Shown here one piece after another: positions 17,303 to 25,743 of a stretch of DNA of 64,000 bases. How positions within the stretch are numbered: the first letter of the stretch is position 1; each line of letters opens with the position of its first letter. Both the position numbers and the translations under genes were made by a program. This stretch comes from Aliivibrio_A sp016764915. GTDB lineage: Bacteria; Pseudomonadota; Gammaproteobacteria; Enterobacterales; Vibrionaceae. The notes beneath the pieces are model-generated. The model had not been told where the DNA came from, ran no database searches, and saw nothing but the letters and a program-made list of their open reading frames with translations. Where the stretch lies: assembly GCA_965224595.1 (NCBI GenBank), contig OZ245058.1, positions 1,550,001 through 1,614,000 on the forward strand, read 5' to 3'.

Positions 17303-17947
17303 CTAAGCGATCGCTAAGGTAGTCGCCGTTTCATCATTCATCGATCTGTCTTCGATATTCAGCCAATCAAACATCGTATTCCAAAGCAATCGATCCTGCT
17401 GGTCATCAAATGAACATTCAGGATGCAAAAACATATTTTGATATGCACACTGCTCAGACATTTGGCCAATAAATGCAATATTCCGCTCTGATAACATCTG
17501 CTCAATAGGTTCAATACTTTGACAGTCTTGAGAGCGAGTCACAACACAACCAATTTTAACACTTTTACTGCTAACCGCTCGAGTGGCTGTAAGTTTCGGG
17601 AGAAAATTACGCAGAGATTGCTGTTCTATCGGCGTTGATTGCGTTGGAACAACAATGATATCGGCCATAGAGGTGTATTTTTCTAAATCAAATTTTGAGA
17701 CATTGGAAGGAGAATCAATGATCGTTATCTGTGTATCGGCTTCTAATCGTAAAGCGAGTGAAAAAGGAACATGTGAGGTAGGCAAAAATTTCTGAGACCG
17801 GATGTTCTTAGACGCAAAGCCCCATTGATAACTGATACATTGCGGGTCTAAATCAATCAGTTCTGTTTTTATTCCTTTATTTGAGCACAAAGCAGCAAGA
17901 GAAATAGCCAGCGTAGATTTACCGGATCCACCTTTATTATTTATCAC
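17303..17947 (-). CDS. Orphan ParA/MinD-family ATPase
   Basis: Deviant Walker A GGSGKSTLAIS near the N-terminus, IDLDPQ (Walker A'), ITIIDSPSN (Walker B) and PTQSTPIEQ, as in ParA-type positioning ATPases. The product is 214 residues. No ParB or centromere-like repeats are seen nearby. The GTG at 17947 yields INNKGG at the very start, lacking most of the first beta strand. The frame stays open upstream and reads ILVGYKRAASKKILVINNKG from an ATT codon at 17987-17989, which has GAGGAG six bases before it. The true start may therefore be ATT. Its cargo is unknown. Confidence 0.8.
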   Translation of the reverse strand: MINNKGGSGKSTLAISLAALCSNKGIKTELIDLDPQCISYQWGFASKNIRSQKFLPTSHVPFSLALRLEADTQITIIDSPSNVSKFDLEKYTSMADIIVVPTQSTPIEQQSLRNFLPKLTATRAVSSKSVKIGCVVTRSQDCQSIEPIEQMLSERNIAFIGQMSEQCAYQNMFLHPECSFDDQQDRLLWNTMFDWLNIEDRSMNDETATTLAIA

Positions 17948-18237
17948 TAAGATTTTCTTACTCGCAGCTCTTTTATATCCGACTAAAATAACAGACTCCT
18001 CAATGACAACACGGCACTCAAAATAGACTCATAATATCCTATTCTTCAATTTACTATTAAGCAATCTATCAACTTATTTTTACTCTCAAAGTAAGAAAAG
18101 GATCACGTAAATTTGTAAGTTTTTTATATCAAGACGTTAAATATCTGAAGTAATGCATTTAACTTAGTAAAGAAGATGACAATACTCTGTACCTACAAAT
18201 CTAGATTGTTCTGATTACCCTTCACCACAAACGATAA

Positions 18238-18252
18238 CGATAATGACTATCA
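18238..18252. promoter_or_regulatory. Fur box upstream of the ABC importer
   Basis: CGATAATGACTATCA matches 13 of 14 informative positions of TGATAATNATTATCA and sits within a longer GATAAC-GATAATG-ACTATCATTT array. It lies about 105 bp upstream of the binding-protein gene and in the gap shared with the ParA gene. It is the main reason to call the importer iron-regulated. Confidence 0.72.
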
Positions 18253-18356
18253 TTTAGATTTACATCATGCGAAAAATCTTATACCATTCTCTTTCATTAA
18301 AACCAGAACTGATTGTAAGCACTCAGATCGATACTTTCAGCTCATAAGGATATCCA

Positions 18357-19496
18357 GTGTTTAGTATAAATGTATCTCTAATCAAAAAGGTACTTGTGCC
18401 TATTGCGTTAAGTGTTTCTTGTTCCCTCTCAGCTCAAGTGATTGAAGTCACTGACATATCGGGGAGACAGGTCAATATTGACCCGGATCAAATAAACAGC
18501 ATAGTACTTGGTGAAGGAAGGTTGACCTACAGCTTATCCGTTTTAGATAAAACCAACCCGTTAGCAAAAGTCGTTGGTTGGAAAGACGATTTAATCAAAT
18601 ATGACCCTGATGCCTATCGAAAGTACCTCGCTAAATTTCCAGAAATAAAGGATATAGCGAATTTAGGTAGTCCCTACTCAGGGGATTACAGTTTGGAAAA
18701 AATCATCACATTAGGTACCGATCTTTTTATTCTTAACTTGGGCAACCTGTTAAGAGCACAAGAGAGTGGTTTGTTAACTAAGCTTGAAAAAGCAGGCATT
18801 AAGGTAATCTTCGTCGATTTCCGTCAACGTCCTACTCAAAATACCATTCCTAGCATATTGCTACTGGGCAAAGTACTAGGTAAAGAGCGTGCTGCTAATG
18901 AATTTGTGGATTACTACCTATCTCAAATGCGAAAAATAAGCTCAGTTGTCGATAAAAAGACACCAGCAGATCGACCGTTAGTATTTATTGAAAAAGCGGC
19001 GGGCTTTAACCCTGACAAATGTTGCAGTACGTTTGGCGCTGCAAACTTAGGCCGTTTAGTAGACGAAGCGGGTGGTATAAATTGGGGAAGCGGAAAAATT
19101 CCAGGATTCTCTGGAAAGGTAAATCCTGAAGTGATTTTCACCGATGACCCTGATTTTATTATTGGTACTGGTGCCAATTGGTCAGAAGCTAAACCGAATA
19201 CGACTGCTGTTTTATTTGGTTATGAAGCTAAGCAAGACGACGCTCAAAAGCGATTGAAAGCACTGGCTGACAGAAAAGGCTGGAGCGAACTGACCGCAGT
19301 AAAAAATAAGGACTTCTACTCTATCTACCACCAATTCTATAACAGCCCTTACCATTTTATTGCCCTGCAAACCTTTGCTAAATGGTTCTACCCAGAAGAC
19401 TTTAAGGATTTAAACCCTGAAGCCAACTTTAAAGAACTGCACGATAAATTCTTGCCTATCGAATTCAGTGGCGTGTTTTGGCAGAAATTAAAATAA
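18357..19496 (+). CDS. Periplasmic binding protein of an iron-chelate/B12-type ABC importer
   Basis: A 379-residue class III (helical backbone) binding protein of the FecB/BtuF fold. It has a Sec signal (VPIALSVSCSLSAQ), then ITDISGR-like VTDISGRQVNI, LSVLD, LEKIITLGTDLFIL and VFIEKAAGF. A CC pair occurs in NPDKCCSTFGAANLG (near residue 222). The start is GTG at 18357 with AAGGA six bases upstream. It is followed by FecCD permease and ATPase genes. The Fur box suggests a ferric-siderophore or haem-type ligand; cobalamin cannot be excluded, as there is no TonB receptor nearby to decide. Confidence 0.82.
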   Translation: MFSINVSLIKKVLVPIALSVSCSLSAQVIEVTDISGRQVNIDPDQINSIVLGEGRLTYSLSVLDKTNPLAKVVGWKDDLIKYDPDAYRKYLAKFPEIKDIANLGSPYSGDYSLEKIITLGTDLFILNLGNLLRAQESGLLTKLEKAGIKVIFVDFRQRPTQNTIPSILLLGKVLGKERAANEFVDYYLSQMRKISSVVDKKTPADRPLVFIEKAAGFNPDKCCSTFGAANLGRLVDEAGGINWGSGKIPGFSGKVNPEVIFTDDPDFIIGTGANWSEAKPNTTAVLFGYEAKQDDAQKRLKALADRKGWSELTAVKNKDFYSIYHQFYNSPYHFIALQTFAKWFYPEDFKDLNPEANFKELHDKFLPIEFSGVFWQKLK

Positions 19497-19511
19497 CTAG
19501 ATAGTGAATAA

Positions 19512-19551
19512 TTAAACGAGTAACACCCACTTAGGGTGTTTTCTCGTTTAA
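19512..19551 (+). terminator. Hairpin between binding protein and permease genes
   Basis: TTAAACGAG + AACACCC, loop ACTTA, GGGTGTT + CTCGTTTAA form a long two-part stem right after the binding-protein stop. Such a hairpin typically makes the binding protein more abundant than the permease by partial termination or 3'-end protection. Confidence 0.7.
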
Positions 19552-19585
19552 AACATAGGCAAAAGCCTGACATTAGGTATATCAA

Positions 19586-20692
19586 ATGAATGTTATAAAT
19601 AACGTATTAGGTAAAAGCACAGAGCTACCTTTTACATCGCTTCAAAAACAACAGGTTATTGCAAGAAACTTTCAAAAAAGAGCAACGAAAAAATTGCAAT
19701 TGTTAACCGTAGTTATGTTGCTACTGCTATTTAGTGCGATTGCTGACGTATCAATTGGACCCGGTAATTTCACATTGATGACTATTCTAGAAGTCCTAAT
19801 GGATAAAGCGGCTCATGGTATTAAATTAGAAGTGATCATTTGGGATTATAGAATGCCAGTGGCGGTTACCGCCGTAATAGTCGGAGCCATGTTAGGCGTG
19901 GCAGGGGCATTAATGCAAACGTTGCTTAATAACCCTTTAGCCGACCCATTTACCTTAGGCGTATCATCTGCTGCCAGTTTTGGTGCCGCTTTGGCTATCG
20001 TGACAGGTATCGGAATAATGCCAAACGTAGGTTCACTATTGGTCACTTTAAATGCCTTTTTGTTTGCTTTAAGTACCTGTTTCTTACTGTTATTTATGAT
20101 GCGTTTAAAAGGCATCGGCACTCAAGCTATTATTCTATTTGGCATCGCCATTTTCTTCGCTTTCAACGCCCTGTTAGCCATGATGGAATATGGTGCTTCT
20201 GAAACCCAGTTACAACGAATTGTATTTTGGATGCTTGGATCTCTGGGCCGTGCCAGTTGGATACAGATAGGCTGGGGCACATTATTGCTTCTCGTCACTA
20301 TTCCATTTTGTATGTCTCGTACTTGGCAGCTCACCGCATTACGTCTTGGTGAGGAGAGCGCTCAGAGTATGGGCGTTAATATCAGTCGACTGAGAATAGA
20401 AATTCTCATCTGTATTTCACTGCTTGCAGCAACAGCCGTTGCATTTGTTGGCACTATTGGTTTTGTCGGTTTAGTTGGACCACACATAGCAAGGTTGTTA
20501 GTAGGAGAAGATCAGCGCTATTTCATTCCCCTTTCGGCTTTGTTAGGTGCTTTGATGCTCAGTGTCACTTCTATCGTCAGTAAATCTCTGACCCCAGGAA
20601 TTATCTATCCCATTGGTATTATTACCGCGTTGGTTGGCGTACCTGTGTTCTTAACTATCATCATTAAACATTCTAAGGAGCGTTCAATATGA
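19586..20692 (+). CDS. FecCD-family ABC permease
   Basis: A 368-residue inner-membrane permease of the FecCD/BtuC family. A long N-terminal cytoplasmic segment (~35 residues) precedes the first helix. Family signatures are GAMLGVAGALMQTLLNNPLA (near residue 95), RIVFWMLGSLGRASW, and GTIGFVGLVGPHIARLLVG (near 290). It overlaps the ATPase gene by 4 nt (ATGA). It forms a homodimer channel with the adjacent ATPase. Confidence 0.92.
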   Translation: MNVINNVLGKSTELPFTSLQKQQVIARNFQKRATKKLQLLTVVMLLLLFSAIADVSIGPGNFTLMTILEVLMDKAAHGIKLEVIIWDYRMPVAVTAVIVGAMLGVAGALMQTLLNNPLADPFTLGVSSAASFGAALAIVTGIGIMPNVGSLLVTLNAFLFALSTCFLLLFMMRLKGIGTQAIILFGIAIFFAFNALLAMMEYGASETQLQRIVFWMLGSLGRASWIQIGWGTLLLLVTIPFCMSRTWQLTALRLGEESAQSMGVNISRLRIEILICISLLAATAVAFVGTIGFVGLVGPHIARLLVGEDQRYFIPLSALLGALMLSVTSIVSKSLTPGIIYPIGIITALVGVPVFLTIIIKHSKERSI

Positions 20693-21498
20693 GTCTGTCA
20701 ATTTCAGAACTCACCGTCAGTTACGGCACGAATAAAGTATTAGATAACTTACACATAGACAGTTTAAAAAAAGGTCAATTTGTGGGTTTACTGGGCCCTA
20801 ACGCCGCAGGAAAATCTACTTTTTTTAAGGCGTTAGCTGGTTTAATTAATAGTGAAAGTGGCGTTGTTATCCTAGAGGGAAATAACATTAAAACACTTTC
20901 TAGGACGGTTAGAGCAAGGCAAATTGCCTATTTACCTCAGTCATTTCACAGTAGCATAGCCCTTTCTGTATTTGAGTCAGTGTTATTAGCGTTAAAGCAG
21001 TTTTCTAGCTGGCGAATTAAACCACAAGACTTACAAAAAGTGTCGGCCATTCTAGAAAAACTGTCGCTAGAACATCTGGCCGATAAAGACATGAGCCAAT
21101 TAAGTGGTGGTCAAAAACAACTCGTTGCGATGGCGCGTATTTTAGTCATAGAGCCTAAAGTTATTTTACTCGACGAGCCTACCAGTGCACTGGATTTGCA
21201 TCACCAACTGTCCATTTTGCAAATGGTCAAGCAAATGACTCAAGAGAGAGGCTTAATTACTATCGCGGCCCTGCACGATGTGAATTTGGCTGCAAAATAC
21301 TGTGACCACTTAGTGTTACTAAATAAGGGAGTAATTCAAGCTTCAGGAAAACCTAGTGATGTATTGGCAATGAAGCTGCTTGGAGAAACATATAACGTGA
21401 ACACTAGCTTAGAACAATCGAAATTAGGAAAGTTATACGTTGATGCACAACTGCTAGATACATCCAAACAGGTTGTTGATACAGAAAAAGTGGCTTAA
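20689..21498 (+). CDS. ABC importer ATPase (FepC/BtuD type)
   Basis: A 269-residue nucleotide-binding subunit. Walker A GPNAAGKST (near residue 36), signature LSGGQKQLVAMAR (near 136), Walker B VILLDEPTSALDL (near 156) and switch His in ALHDVN. The Walker A has Ala-Ala in place of the more common Gly-X. Third gene of the importer operon, with a terminator after it. Confidence 0.93.
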   Translation: MSLSISELTVSYGTNKVLDNLHIDSLKKGQFVGLLGPNAAGKSTFFKALAGLINSESGVVILEGNNIKTLSRTVRARQIAYLPQSFHSSIALSVFESVLLALKQFSSWRIKPQDLQKVSAILEKLSLEHLADKDMSQLSGGQKQLVAMARILVIEPKVILLDEPTSALDLHHQLSILQMVKQMTQERGLITIAALHDVNLAAKYCDHLVLLNKGVIQASGKPSDVLAMKLLGETYNVNTSLEQSKLGKLYVDAQLLDTSKQVVDTEKVA

Positions 21499-21536
21499 TT
21501 ACAGTGACAAAGTCATAAATTGCATCCACATAATTA

Positions 21537-21572
21537 CCTCCCTAAGACAGGTTATCCTATCTTAGGGGGGCT
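21537..21572. terminator. Terminator between the ABC ATPase and MFS genes
   Basis: CTCCCTAAGACAGG / CCTATCTTAGGGGGG with a TTAT loop (about 21538-21570), located between convergent genes. One mismatch in the stem. Lacks a long T run on the plus strand. Confidence 0.65.
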
Positions 21573-21598
21573 AAAAACTGAACGACTCTATCGCTATC

Positions 21599-22756
21599 TT
21601 ACCCATTGCTATAAACCAACTGCTTGGGCTCATTAGGTACAATTCGTGCCAGTATTAATGAACAAACAGCAAATCCGACGCCAATAGCAAAGACTGCGCT
21701 TGGAGAGGTTAACCATAAAATGCCAAGTAAAGCAGGAATGATGACTGCCGCAATATGATTAATAGTAAAACTCACCGCGGCTGTTGAGGCCAAATCTCGA
21801 GGATCAGCTATTTTTTGTAAATAGGATTTAATGGCAATGGCCAATGCAAAAAACAGGTGATCAATGACATACAGTGCAGCAGCAAAGTGGCTGTTTTCGA
21901 CCAAAGCATAACCACTAAAAACGACTATTAAACCAATATATTCAAAAGTTAATGCCTTTTTCTCTCCAACACGTCCTATCCATGCGCCAATTTTTGCCGC
22001 AAACAGCATATTAAAAACATAATTAATGATAAAGAGTAAGCTGATATCACCCACATCATAACCAAATTTTTCCACCATCATGAAACCTGCGAACACAATG
22101 AAAATTTGTCGTCTTGCCCCACTCATAAAAGTGAGACCATAATAAATCCAATACTCTTTTCTAAACACTAAGGTTTTATGTTGGCTATGCGCTTGTGTAA
22201 AAAGAGGAAAAGCTAACCACATAAAAAAAACAATCGACAGTCCTAACAAACCAAATAGCATATACACGGTATTATATTCAACATGCAACAGTTCCATCAT
22301 CAGCCAAACTACACTGTACGCAGCCAAGCTGCCTATACTCTTTACCGACAAAGCCTTACCCATAAAGTGTGCACTTCGATCTTTTGGGATCCATTGCAAC
22401 GTAAGGGATTGATTCACCGTTTCAAAATAGTGAAAACCAATAGACATCACGATGGTGGTTAAATAGAGCCCATACTCTGTTGGGAACCATCCGGTAACGA
22501 TAACCCCAACACACATCACGGCAAGAAACAGATAAGCGAACTTCTGTTCACGGATGAATAAAAGCAAATAAATAGCCGTAAATGCCAAGAATCCTGGTAT
22601 CTCTCGTAAACTTTGTAAGATACCGATCTCTCTACCAGTAAACGCAATCTGCTCAATCGAGAAATTGTTCAGTAACACATTCCAGACAGAAAACGTCAAC
22701 GACATCACAAATGCCATCAATAATAATAGGGTTTCAGGGGTACGGAATTTATTCAA
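21599..22756 (-). CDS. Major facilitator superfamily transporter
   Basis: A 385-residue protein with 11-12 hydrophobic helices and a central cytoplasmic loop (QAHSQHKTLVFRKEYW near residue 190). The overall architecture is that of MFS transporters. No substrate-specific motif is recognised. It is transcribed away from the D-lactate dehydrogenase gene, 137 bp apart. Confidence 0.8.
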   Translation of the reverse strand: MNKFRTPETLLLLMAFVMSLTFSVWNVLLNNFSIEQIAFTGREIGILQSLREIPGFLAFTAIYLLLFIREQKFAYLFLAVMCVGVIVTGWFPTEYGLYLTTIVMSIGFHYFETVNQSLTLQWIPKDRSAHFMGKALSVKSIGSLAAYSVVWLMMELLHVEYNTVYMLFGLLGLSIVFFMWLAFPLFTQAHSQHKTLVFRKEYWIYYGLTFMSGARRQIFIVFAGFMMVEKFGYDVGDISLLFIINYVFNMLFAAKIGAWIGRVGEKKALTFEYIGLIVVFSGYALVENSHFAAALYVIDHLFFALAIAIKSYLQKIADPRDLASTAAVSFTINHIAAVIIPALLGILWLTSPSAVFAIGVGFAVCSLILARIVPNEPKQLVYSNG

Positions 22757-22893
22757 AGTAATACCTTCAATGAAGAGACAATAGCGAGCAAGTTCAAAGT
22801 TAAACCAAAGTGTTATTGATTTGATTTTCTCTTATGTAGATAGTATCCAACAAAAGTGTAACAAATAATAATAATAAATTCGGAGTTGTATCT

Positions 22894-25719
22894 ATGTCGC
22901 CACTTTATCAGCAGCTTATCCAGAAGCTTTCTCATCACATTGAACCCTCGCGAATTATTACCGATCCTACACTCACTCTCGCTTACGGCACTGATGCCAG
23001 TTTCTATCGTCTTACCCCCCAAATCGTTTTACAACTCGATAGCATTGATGAAGTGATCGCCGTTTTGAAGATTTGTCACCACTCCACGATTCCAGTGACC
23101 TTTCGAGCCGCAGGTACTAGCCTTTCAGGGCAAGCCATTTCCGATTCCGTACTGATCATGCTGACTCCGAGTTGGAGAAACTATGACATCATCAATAATG
23201 GTCAACAGATATCACTTCAACCAGGAATAATAGGTGCTGACGTAAACCGAGTATTAGCACCATTTGGTCGTAAAATCGGCCCTGATCCAGCCTCTATTAA
23301 TACGTGCAAAGTGGGAGGAATAGCGGCAAATAACTCATCAGGTATGTGCTGTGGAACCGCGCAAAACAGTTATCATACACTCGCAGGTATGACGATTGTG
23401 TTGTTTGATGGCACTGTGGTTAATACGCAAGATCCAGACAGTATCGAGCAGTTTACCTTAACTCATTCAGAGCTATTGGACGATTTAGCAGTACTCGCCA
23501 AACAGTGTCTCTCCGATCCGGTATTGACGGATAAAATTCGCCACAAATACCGCTTAAAAAATACCACAGGGTACAGTTTAAATGCGTTGATCGATTATGA
23601 TGACCCCATTGATATTCTCCAGCACTTAATGATTGGATCCGAAGGCACACTCGGTTTTATTGCAGAAATAACCTATAACACCGTTGCTGATCATCCTTTC
23701 AAAGCTTGTGGCCTCTATCTATTTAAGGATATCGAAACCACTTGCCAGTGCGTGAGTGAGTTGAGCAAAACGTCGGTAACCGCAGTTGAATTGATGGACA
23801 GTCGAGCTCTCTCATCTGTGGCCAATAAAGCAGGAATGCCCGCGTTTATTACCCAACTCGCCCAAGAGAACAATCAAGAGTCTGCCGCTCTGTTGGTAGA
23901 GATACACGCCGAAGACCAACAACAGTTAGAGAAACAACAACAGCGACTCACCACCATCATTGAGGCAGCGTCACCCACCAATCAAATAACATTTACACAA
24001 GACACTGACATTTCCAGCCAACTATGGGCAGTGAGGAAAGGTCTGTTCCCTGCAGTAGGAGCCGTTAGAGAAGCGGGGACCACAGTCATTATCGAAGATG
24101 TGGCTTTTCCGATTGAACATTTAGCCCAAGCTACCCGTGAATTGCAACAGCTGTTTGAAAAATATCATTATGATGAAGCCATTATTTTTGGCCATGCACT
24201 TGATGGCAATCTTCACTTTGTTTTTACCCAATCCTTTGATGATACAAATGAAGTAGAGAGATACAGCGCCTTTATGGATGACGTTTCAAACCTAGTCGCC
24301 ATAAAATATCAAGGCTCGTTAAAAGCAGAGCATGGTACAGGAAGGAACATGGCCCCCTACGTTGAGCTTGAATGGGGAGCGGATGGTTTCTCGCTAATGC
24401 AGAAAATTAAAACCATATTCGACCCCAAGTCCATACTTAACCCAGGTGTTATTATTAATGACGACAAAAAAGCGCATCTTAAAAACTTAAAAGCCATGCC
24501 CGCCGCCGATGCTCTTATTGATAAATGTATTGAGTGTGGGTTTTGCGAACCCGTATGCCCATCCAGAAATCTATCGTTAACCCCACGACAGCGAAACAGT
24601 GTTTATCGGGAAATCAGTCTTCTTAGGCGAACTAAAAAAGAGCCTGAACGACTGGCACAACTTGAACACTCTTTTCAATATTTAGGTGTCGATACATGCG
24701 CGGCAACGGGGCTTTGTGCAGAGCGATGCCCTGTCGATATTAATACCGGTGATTTAATGCGTAAATTGCGAGAAGATCATTCAAATATGGCCAACAGCAT
24801 TGCGATGTGGAGTGCTAACCACTTTGATGTTGTTACTAAGGCGACAAAAGTTGGCTTATCTATCGTTAATGGTATTCACGGGGTTATTGGGTCTAAAACA
24901 CTCCGTAAAGTGAGCCATACTATTCATCACTATTCCAATCATCGCATCCCATTGTGGTCAGCAAGTATGCCCACCGCGGCAGCGAACATTATCACGCCTA
25001 AAATCCATACTATTGGCCGATTAAAAATCGTCTATTTCCCCAGTTGTGCTTCTCGAACCATGGGCGGCACCAACAAAGGGCAGGATCCGCGCTCGCTACA
25101 CGAGGTGACGACGTCACTTTTAAGTAAGGCAGGTTACGAAGTGATCATTCCTGATGATGTTGATAATAAGTGCTGTGGTATGCCCTATCGCAGTAAAGGC
25201 TTTGTCGATTCATACAAAAGCAAATCAAACCAGTTAGAGCAATCGCTGTTGAGCGCATCCAATCAAGGAATTTATCCAATTTTAATGGATACCAGTCCAT
25301 GTGCGAGTTTGTCAAAGCAGTCCATGGACTCTGCGTTAACTATTTTTGAACCTTTTGAGTTTATCGCTCGCTATATTCTGCCTAAACTCTCGATTACTCA
25401 ACAAGAGGAACCTGTAATGCTACACATCACCTGCACCTCTAGACGTTCAGGATTGGCAGCCGTGATGAAAAGTGTCAGCGAAACTTGTGCTAAACAGGTT
25501 ATTATTCCCAATGATATTGAGTGTTGCGGTTTTGCCGGAGATAAAGGATTTACCTACCCAGAACTTAATGCATCGGCACTTTCAACGCTTAAAGATCAGG
25601 TCCCCAGCAATTGCACCCAAGGTTACTCTAACAGCAGAACATGTGAAATAGGGTTATCTGAGCACAGTCAAATAGAGTATCGCTCAATACTCTATCTCGT
25701 TGATCGTGTGAGTGAATAA
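22894..25719 (+). CDS. dld: FAD/FeS D-lactate dehydrogenase (Dld-II / GlcD-GlcF fusion type)
   Basis: A 941-residue respiratory flavoprotein oxidising D-2-hydroxyacids, probably D-lactate to pyruvate, with electrons to quinone. The N-terminal half has an FAD-binding type 4 domain (FRAAGTSLSGQA near residue 68, GGIAANNSSGMCCGT near 143, GSEGTLGFIAEI near 250). A C-terminal FAD-oxidase domain ends HGTGRNMAP. Two ferredoxin-type sets follow: CIECGFCEPVCPSR (near 547) and CAATGLCAERCP (near 607). Two cysteine-rich CCG domains follow (CCGMPYRSKG, ECCGFAGDKG). Vibrio carry a similar-sized Dld. Other 2-hydroxyacids are possible substrates. Confidence 0.88.
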   Translation: MSPLYQQLIQKLSHHIEPSRIITDPTLTLAYGTDASFYRLTPQIVLQLDSIDEVIAVLKICHHSTIPVTFRAAGTSLSGQAISDSVLIMLTPSWRNYDIINNGQQISLQPGIIGADVNRVLAPFGRKIGPDPASINTCKVGGIAANNSSGMCCGTAQNSYHTLAGMTIVLFDGTVVNTQDPDSIEQFTLTHSELLDDLAVLAKQCLSDPVLTDKIRHKYRLKNTTGYSLNALIDYDDPIDILQHLMIGSEGTLGFIAEITYNTVADHPFKACGLYLFKDIETTCQCVSELSKTSVTAVELMDSRALSSVANKAGMPAFITQLAQENNQESAALLVEIHAEDQQQLEKQQQRLTTIIEAASPTNQITFTQDTDISSQLWAVRKGLFPAVGAVREAGTTVIIEDVAFPIEHLAQATRELQQLFEKYHYDEAIIFGHALDGNLHFVFTQSFDDTNEVERYSAFMDDVSNLVAIKYQGSLKAEHGTGRNMAPYVELEWGADGFSLMQKIKTIFDPKSILNPGVIINDDKKAHLKNLKAMPAADALIDKCIECGFCEPVCPSRNLSLTPRQRNSVYREISLLRRTKKEPERLAQLEHSFQYLGVDTCAATGLCAERCPVDINTGDLMRKLREDHSNMANSIAMWSANHFDVVTKATKVGLSIVNGIHGVIGSKTLRKVSHTIHHYSNHRIPLWSASMPTAAANIITPKIHTIGRLKIVYFPSCASRTMGGTNKGQDPRSLHEVTTSLLSKAGYEVIIPDDVDNKCCGMPYRSKGFVDSYKSKSNQLEQSLLSASNQGIYPILMDTSPCASLSKQSMDSALTIFEPFEFIARYILPKLSITQQEEPVMLHITCTSRRSGLAAVMKSVSETCAKQVIIPNDIECCGFAGDKGFTYPELNASALSTLKDQVPSNCTQGYSNSRTCEIGLSEHSQIEYRSILYLVDRVSE

Positions 25720-25743
25720 TGATATAGCAGTCAGTAAGTGACT

